Below are positions 58,626 through 64,000 of a DNA stretch of 64,000 nucleotides, piece by piece. The notes under the pieces were generated by a model that had not been told where the DNA came from, did not search any database, and saw only the letters and a program-made list of their open reading frames with translations. Source of the DNA: Areca catechu. Taxonomy: Eukaryota > Streptophyta > Magnoliopsida > Arecales > Arecaceae. Both the position numbers and the translations under genes were made by a program. Numbering within the stretch: position 1 is the stretch's first letter; each line of letters starts with the position of its first letter. The DNA is taken from NCBI GenBank assembly GCA_021397845.1, contig CM038053.1:145342541-145406540 (forward strand). The letters run 5' to 3'.

Positions 58626-58640
58626 TAGTATCAGAGTAAT
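58626..58640 (+). other. Primer binding site of C5 (mutated)
   Basis: TAGTATCAGAGTAAT, against TGGTATCAGAGCAAT for initiator tRNA-Met. Confidence 0.7.
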
Positions 58641-60310
58641 ATGTTTTCATAATATGACATATAAATATAGAACCTTACATATTAGATGCAATCTTAATCT
58701 GAGTAACTACTTCGGATTATGTTGATCACCATGGTTGTCCAGTCATAAAAGAAAAGTAGAGTCTAAAGGTCCTCTCTTCCCATTCAATAGGATCTCCTAT
58801 GGCATGTAGGGGTGTTGCTTGTGGTTATATCCCATAAAAACATGAGGTGAAAGAAAAATCATTGAAATTATTTTAATAGTTAGATCTATTTTTTAGTAAT
58901 TTAATCTTTATTAATTTACTATTTTTGATATAAAATTAATGTATTAGGATTTGTTTTTATATTTAGAACACAAAACATAAAATTAATTTCAATATAAGAC
59001 TATGTCATATAGTTGAGATCTAAAAGTATTTAATATATATGTGATGCATTTAAATTATTTAGATATAAAATTTAGCAAAATCAATTTGGATTAATTACTA
59101 TTCTAAAGAGGTCTAAGATTAGATTTAGATTTATGAATTAAAGATCTAATCATATTTCATAAATCATGGCTTTGGACTAGCTTGAATTAGGTCAAATAAG
59201 TAGGTTAGACCTAGGGTTAGAATTTAGAATAATATGGATGTAATAGAGAATTGGATTTAATTTAACCAAAAGTTGATTAGGATTATATCAAGCTTTTTGT
59301 AGATCAAATCTATAGTGATAGTTTAATCAAGTCCATATTATAATTAATGGACTTGATTATAGCTCGGTGATCAGACCCGAGTCCTTTAACTAATCTAATC
59401 AAACTTGATGAACCAATTGGTACCTAGGGTAAGTATGGTATTTTGATCATGGTCATTAATTAGGGCTACCTCTTACCTAGCTAACTTATTTAGTGTCTAA
59501 GGAAAGACGTTAATGGTGAAACCCCCTATTGATCTTACTTGGCCAATATGGTCAATCAAAATTTGATTAAATAGCTTGTTGATTCAAGTTAACCCATGCC
59601 AATAAGGAAGATCAGTTTAGCTAATCTAGGTGCCCTTGGACTAATATGATTTGACCCTCATCATTTGACGAAGCCAATGGGAGGATTGTTGATTAGTCCA
59701 TGTCTTCTTCTCTTTTCTTTTATTAAATTTATTAGATCCCTTGAGAGACAAAATTATGGAGATAATTGAGTCATGGCCTCCCATTAAGAGAGTGATAATG
59801 AGTCCAATAGTTAAAATGATCATTGGAGGTCTAAAGTCTTGGTGCTTATCTAGCTATTAGAATTATTATTCATATTATGATGGCTTAGTCCTTCTTTCTA
59901 AATGATGGTCAGGTTGGCCAACCAAAGTCAAGCTTGGGCATCGTTGACTACAAGCATTCAATCCAGTCATGTTAATTGTTGGACCTAACCAAGATTTTCA
60001 ATGGAGAAGCCACATGCTTGCTGAAGAGGAACCTGAGATAAAATTGAATACTAGAAATTATTTGGAGAAATAATTAGTTAAGAACCTACCTTTAGATCCA
60101 TATAGGTGAGCCGAGCCATACTCAACTTTTGTATAATCTATAGGATTTTAGTATTTGCCATGGAATTAATGTAATTCCTAGGATTGGAGGTAGAGGATAC
60201 TAATTTGAACAAAATAGTGGGAGGACCTTTAAACTAAAGTCCAAGCCTTTAGGATTAAATGATTCATGTAGTATTAGGTCTAGTTCTCTTTTTTTTTTTC
60301 AATGTTAAAC
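58641..60310 (+). other. Untranslated leader of C5
   Basis: Same order as in C4: shared module at 59467-59555 (CTCTTACCTAGCTAACTT, AGTGTCTAAGGAAAG, TCTTACTTGGCCAATATG) and the hairpin module GGTTGGCCAACCAAAGTCAA near 59911. The 14-bp palindromes of C4 are absent. Confidence 0.75.
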
Positions 60311-60860
60311 ATGGCCAATACATTGTCACTCCATTCATTATTGGGCAATGAAAAGCTGATGGGATCCAATTTTGATAATTGGTATCGAAAGCTGAAATAA
60401 TCTTAGAGCATGAACAAATCTTGTATATATTGATAGATCTGGCATCGGAGGAGCCCGCTCCAAATGCCCAAGTTTTGGTCAAAGACACTTACCAGAAGTG
60501 ACTCAATGATCGAGCCATAGTTTAATACATTATACGGGCATCCATGAATGATGAGTTTAGTCGCATATTCAAGGATACTCAGCTAAAGGATATACTTCAA
60601 GTATTAAAGTATCTCTCAGTACTCCCAATGATGTTGAAAGGTAGAAAATATCTTGTATTATATTGAATTCCATGAAATGGAAGAAGAAAAATAAAAAAAA
60701 GGTGCAACATGCTCAACGAAGCCAGATCAAGAAAAACAAGTCTAACTAAAGTCAGGCAAAGTGATATTTCTATAAGAAGCATGGACATTGGAAGAGGAAT
60801 TGTCCTCTTTACACTACCTTGCTAGACCCGAATAGGCCAAGAAAGAATAAGAACTAGCAA
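60311..60860 (+). pseudogene. C5 gag with internal deletion
   Basis: MANTLSLHSLLGNEKLMGSN, then FDNWYRKLK and a stop. After a segment matching C4 gag to about 45990, the sequence jumps at 60665-60675 to the Lys-rich tail matching C4 46280, so about 290 bases are missing. The knuckle reads CYFYKKHGHWKRNCPLY, with Tyr at the second Cys as in C4. Confidence 0.82.
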
Positions 60861-61340
60861 GTAGTTATTGGATAAGATACTTATATGATAATACCTTATA
60901 AGTTTTTCATTTGTGATACTACTACCTGGGTATTAGATATCAAAAGCCCTATTAATATTTGCAATACATTGCAAGGACTTCTGGTTAGTAGATGATTCAA
61001 ACACGATGAGATATTCCTAAATGTTGGAGAAGAAAGATCAATTCTAGTTCTAGCTTTAGGAATAGTCAAGCCTGTCTTTTATACTAGTATCATTATTTTA
61101 GATGATTGCCACTATTGTTCTAGTTTTATGATGAATCTAATCTCTATAGGCCTTTTGGCTAAGAATGATTATTATTTATCAATAAAAGATAATTATTATG
61201 ATATCATTATGCATGGTGTTACTGTAATGCATAGATAACTAAAAAATGATATTTATATACTATCATAGCCTGTTAATGTAGTATACATATTGAACAAACG
61301 CTCTATGATAAATAATTGATAACTACATTATATATAAGTA
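60861..61340 (+). pseudogene. C5 protease region remnant, end of the element
   Basis: Traces of WVLDIKSPINICNTLQGL near 60930 and of the following sheet, up to a segment like C4 46860-46950. It then stops matching. Integrase, RT and RNase H are absent. Confidence 0.75.
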
Positions 61341-61344
61341 TTAA

Positions 61345-63108
61345 TTTAAAAATTAAATTATCTTTATTTTTTCAAAGTTGATACTTTTCTATATTATTTG
61401 TAGGAAAGAAAATCACCAATGGAAAGACTTAATTTTTGGAGACCAACGGTGCAAATGGCACTCAAATTGGACTTGAAATAGGCTCAAAAATTAATTTCAA
61501 AGGAATTATTATGAAATGCATGAAGTCTAAAGTAAATGGTCCATGGTGGACCAACTGGCTGGTTCACGTGATGCCTGTCCGGTCCACGGTAGCCATTGCT
61601 ACTGGTCCACGAAATAGATCCATGGACCATCGGCCTTCCCAACCCAAATCTTCACCGGAGAAGCTGTTGGCGCCCCTCCTCTTGCTGCCGAGAAGCCACC
61701 CATCATTGGAAAACTGCCAAACACCCGTCCATGACTGGAAAAATCAAATCCAAAGCCACCGATCTCTATTCCACCTCACCACCGCTAGGCCTTCCTTCCC
61801 AGATCCACCAATGGCCATCTAGTAGCTAGAAATTGCCATCTCCTCTTCCCTTTCTAGCCAGAGAACCTCCCAGAAGCATCGCCACACACACATCTCCCGT
61901 TCGGTCACCTTCTAGCCAACCCACTGAAGCTATTGTCCGCCGCCATCTCACCTCCCTCCCCACCATCGCCCATGGCTGGAAGGGATGCCGAGAAGCTTCC
62001 TGCTGGCCATGATCCACTTTTTGAGCCACCAATCTCATCCTTCAATTCCTTTGTCCCTATTGTCGATCTAAGAAGAAGCTCCCCACCATCCATCTACCGC
62101 TCTCTCACCAGACCTACTCCTCTCTATCAGAACTTCCATCCACCAGACTTCCTTCGAAGTTGCCATAGCAGTTGGGTGCATCCTCCTCGGTCCAGGACTC
62201 GGCTTCTCCCAAGATCCCAGTGCCATCAACCACTCTTTCCTCTTGATGTGGTCTAAGATGCTATCAGAAATTGGATCAGGATGTTCAAATGGAAAAAGTG
62301 ATTAAAAGAAGCTCAATCATGGAGTTTGAATTTGAAAAAATAAGTTTAAGTGAGTGTGGAGAACGAAAAGCAGGGATCGTGTAAATGGGTGCAAGGATAA
62401 GGCTATGGAACTGAAGGCTGTTGGGACTGATTATGACGAGAAACCAATGTGCTTCCCATGCAGGCCCAACATGCTTCTCTCATTATAAAAAGAGCATCCT
62501 TCAAAGCTCCTTCAATCATTTAGGGGGAGATTCCCCTTTCCATTTTGAACTCCACCCATCACGCCCTTCCACTTCTATAATCTCTCCACTCTACTCCATT
62601 CTGCTTTTATACCCTCCTACCCACTTCCATTCCCATCCACTCACTTCCATTCCCATCCACTCTTCCGACTGTCCTTCTAATGTAATCTTCATAACTTGAT
62701 TCCCTGGTCTTCATCGCATCCCGCGGTCTCCACCGCATCCCGGTCTCCACCATGTTCAGTTGCTGATTTGCTGCCCACCTGGTGATGCTACTACCAAGTT
62801 TCCATGAGAAGCCTAATCTCAGGGAAGAGGAATGTTTATTCCTTTTAGAAATTCATTTTATTTTATTATTAGTTGTATTTGTTTAATGTTATGAAATAAA
62901 TAAAAAAAATTCTTTTAGCTTATAATCTTTGATAGATCTATTCCTAAAAGAGATGGATCGTGATCTACGAGTACAGGCCGTACTCTTGTTAAGATAGATC
63001 ATATCTTGATTATATTCTCTATAATTTTTTTTTTGATTTATATTATTTTATTATATATTCCTTTTTGAAATAACTCAAAAGTTCCTATTGATTCGACCCT
63101 TACACCGT
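61345..63108 (+). repeat. Probable 5' LTR of G3 (gypsy-like)
   Basis: GC-rich sequence unlike its surroundings, with TATAAAA at 62484-62490, a polyadenylation-like AAATAAATAAA near 62897 and an end at CGACCCTTACA directly before a CCGTTGCC primer-like block. Athila/Tat-type gypsy LTRs have this arrangement. The left boundary is uncertain and the partner LTR is outside. Frames 61436-61822 and 61933-62256 are Pro/Ser-rich and not supported as genes. Confidence 0.5.
62484..62490 (+). promoter_or_regulatory. TATA box in G3 LTR
   Basis: CTCATTATAAAAAGAGC; the only strong TATA box in this segment. Confidence 0.45.
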
Positions 63109-63122
63109 TGCCAAAAATTTTT
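63109..63122 (+). other. Possible primer binding site of G3
   Basis: CCGTTGCCAAAAAT after TTACA. It resembles the GCGCCGTTGCC primer site known from Athila/Tat elements, with the first bases lost. Confidence 0.4.
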
Positions 63123-63384
63123 AGTATTATTTTGAAAAAAAAATTAAAAAGATTCAAAAAAATTAATTAAAAATTAGTAGTTAGTATTTTTCAATCATAC
63201 GTATCCTAATATAAGGTTGCCCTGGCATAAATTTACATTATGTTGAATGGTTGTCTTAGGATATAAAAAGATTGAATAAACTTTAAAAATCTAAAATCTA
63301 AAAAAATATTAATTTTAAAATTAAAAATTAAAAATTTTGACATCCTCATAAATTGTTAGGAACTTAGAGTCTTAATCATTGAAT

Positions 63385-63403
63385 TATATATATATATATA
63401 TAA
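63385..63403. repeat. TA microsatellite
   Basis: About nine TA units in GAATTATATATATATATATA. Confidence 0.9.
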
Positions 63404-63740
63404 TTAATTTAATTTTGTTTGTGTGATAACTTTTAGTGGGACATCTTGTTTATTGCATTTTATCTTTCCATAGTTAACTTTAAGGGCATAACCCATTAAC
63501 CAAATAAGGTGGGGAGTTCATTATCCTTTCTTAGCCCACAAATTACCATATTGCATGTGCATTGACCTAGACCTTAATTATTAAAATTAATTAGACGTCG
63601 GCCCTAGAAATTTTGAGCTCAATAGGACAAGAGAACCCTAGAGTTGGACCAAGTTCAGTTCAGTTAATTGCTCCGTATCTAAGGCCAGTGGTTTAGCAAT
63701 AAGAGCCCGAAGGAAGGTGGTTCTTTAATTAGTTCCGTTC

Positions 63741-63830
63741 GCTTACCTGGACAATTTTAATTGATGTCTAAGGCAAGCAACGGGGAGAACCCCACCAACC
63801 TTACACTTACCTGGCCAAGTTAATTAATTG
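63741..63830 (+). promoter_or_regulatory. Shared leader module, G3 copy
   Basis: CGCTTACCTGGACAATTTT, TTGATGTCTAAGGCAAGCAA, a CGGGGAGAACCCC hairpin, then ACACTTACCTGGCCAAGTT. Both boxes keep CTTACCTGG; this is the best-preserved copy in the window. Confidence 0.78.
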
Positions 63831-64000
63831 ATCTTGGGCTTGGAGTGCTCAAAGGTAACCTTGGAACAGTTAGGAGCTATCTAGAACTAGGAAATCCTAG
63901 GATAGAGAGTCTATTGATTGCTAACTTGTTTTTAATTAACCTAGAACTTTAATTAATACTTTTTATCTTTCTTCTCTCTTCTTCCCCTTCTCCTCACCAA

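Larger units (their letters stand above)
56669..61340 (+). mobile_element. C5: truncated Ty1/copia element, relative of C4
   Basis: LTR (lacking about its first 430 bases), primer site, leader, gag and the start of pol match C4 in order. Coding homology ends near 61330, in the region that corresponds to C4 46930. It is older than C4, with heavy A/T drift. No second LTR is present. Confidence 0.85.
63123..64000 (+). other. Leader of G3, running off the right edge
   Basis: A/T-rich, no credible frame; holds a TA repeat (63385-63403) and the shared module (63741-63830). Coding sequence would follow beyond base 64000. Confidence 0.5.

Noticed and set aside
61436..62256. Pro/Ser-rich frames of 77-128 residues that could be a host exon
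   Set aside because: Composition reflects GC-rich LTR-like sequence; frames overlap on both strands, no domain is seen, and LTR signals flank the block.

Overview
This is plant nuclear DNA made almost entirely of LTR retrotransposons inserted into one another, plus one large tandem repeat. I found no host gene that I can support. The Ty1/copia and Ty3/gypsy domains, initiator-Met-tRNA primer sites, 1.6-2.4 kb LTRs and CpG-decay mutation pattern point to a large, repeat-rich angiosperm genome. A monocot such as a palm is possible but is only an impression. I use working labels: G1, G2 and G3 for gypsy-type elements and C1 to C5 for copia-type elements.

Layout, left to right. G1 (minus strand, Tat-like gypsy with a second RNase H) runs off the left edge and ends with its 5' LTR at 5399. 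It lies in the gag of C3 (plus strand); 152 bases of that gag survive at 5400-5551. C1 (minus, copia, 5552-35388) split the same C3 gag. C1 was itself split twice. First, a TRIM-like double repeat (11205-22321) entered its gag, and C2 (copia, 12112-22015, nearly intact) then entered that repeat. Second, G2 (chromodomain gypsy, 22552-31365) entered the C1 gag elsewhere. C3 resumes at 35389 and ends with its 3' LTR at 41460. A 57-bp tandem repeat of about 100 units follows. It is split by C4 (plus, copia, 41974-51393) and abuts C5, a truncated relative of C4 (56669 to about 61340). The window ends in the LTR and leader of G3, a probable gypsy element that runs off the right edge.

Target-site duplications support the nesting: CGTGA for C2, AGTTA for G2, GAAAG/GAAAA for C1 and CAGGG/CAGAG for C4. 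C2 is the youngest element I dated by hand: its two LTRs differ by about 23 substitutions and one indel over about 2.42 kb. Its gag-pol is one 1,297-codon frame broken only by two TAG codons. G2 is also young but carries several stops, two frameshifts and a lost integrase catalytic Glu. C1, C3, C4 and C5 are progressively decayed.

The most interesting structure is in the untranslated leaders. C1 and C2 each carry four regularly spaced stem-loops that share one palindromic tip. C4 carries arrays of a 14-bp palindrome in both U3 and leader. Every leader visible here, copia and gypsy alike, carries a shared module with the core CTTACCTGGCCAA, which resembles the 5' end of U1 snRNA and is complementary to a consensus 5' splice site.
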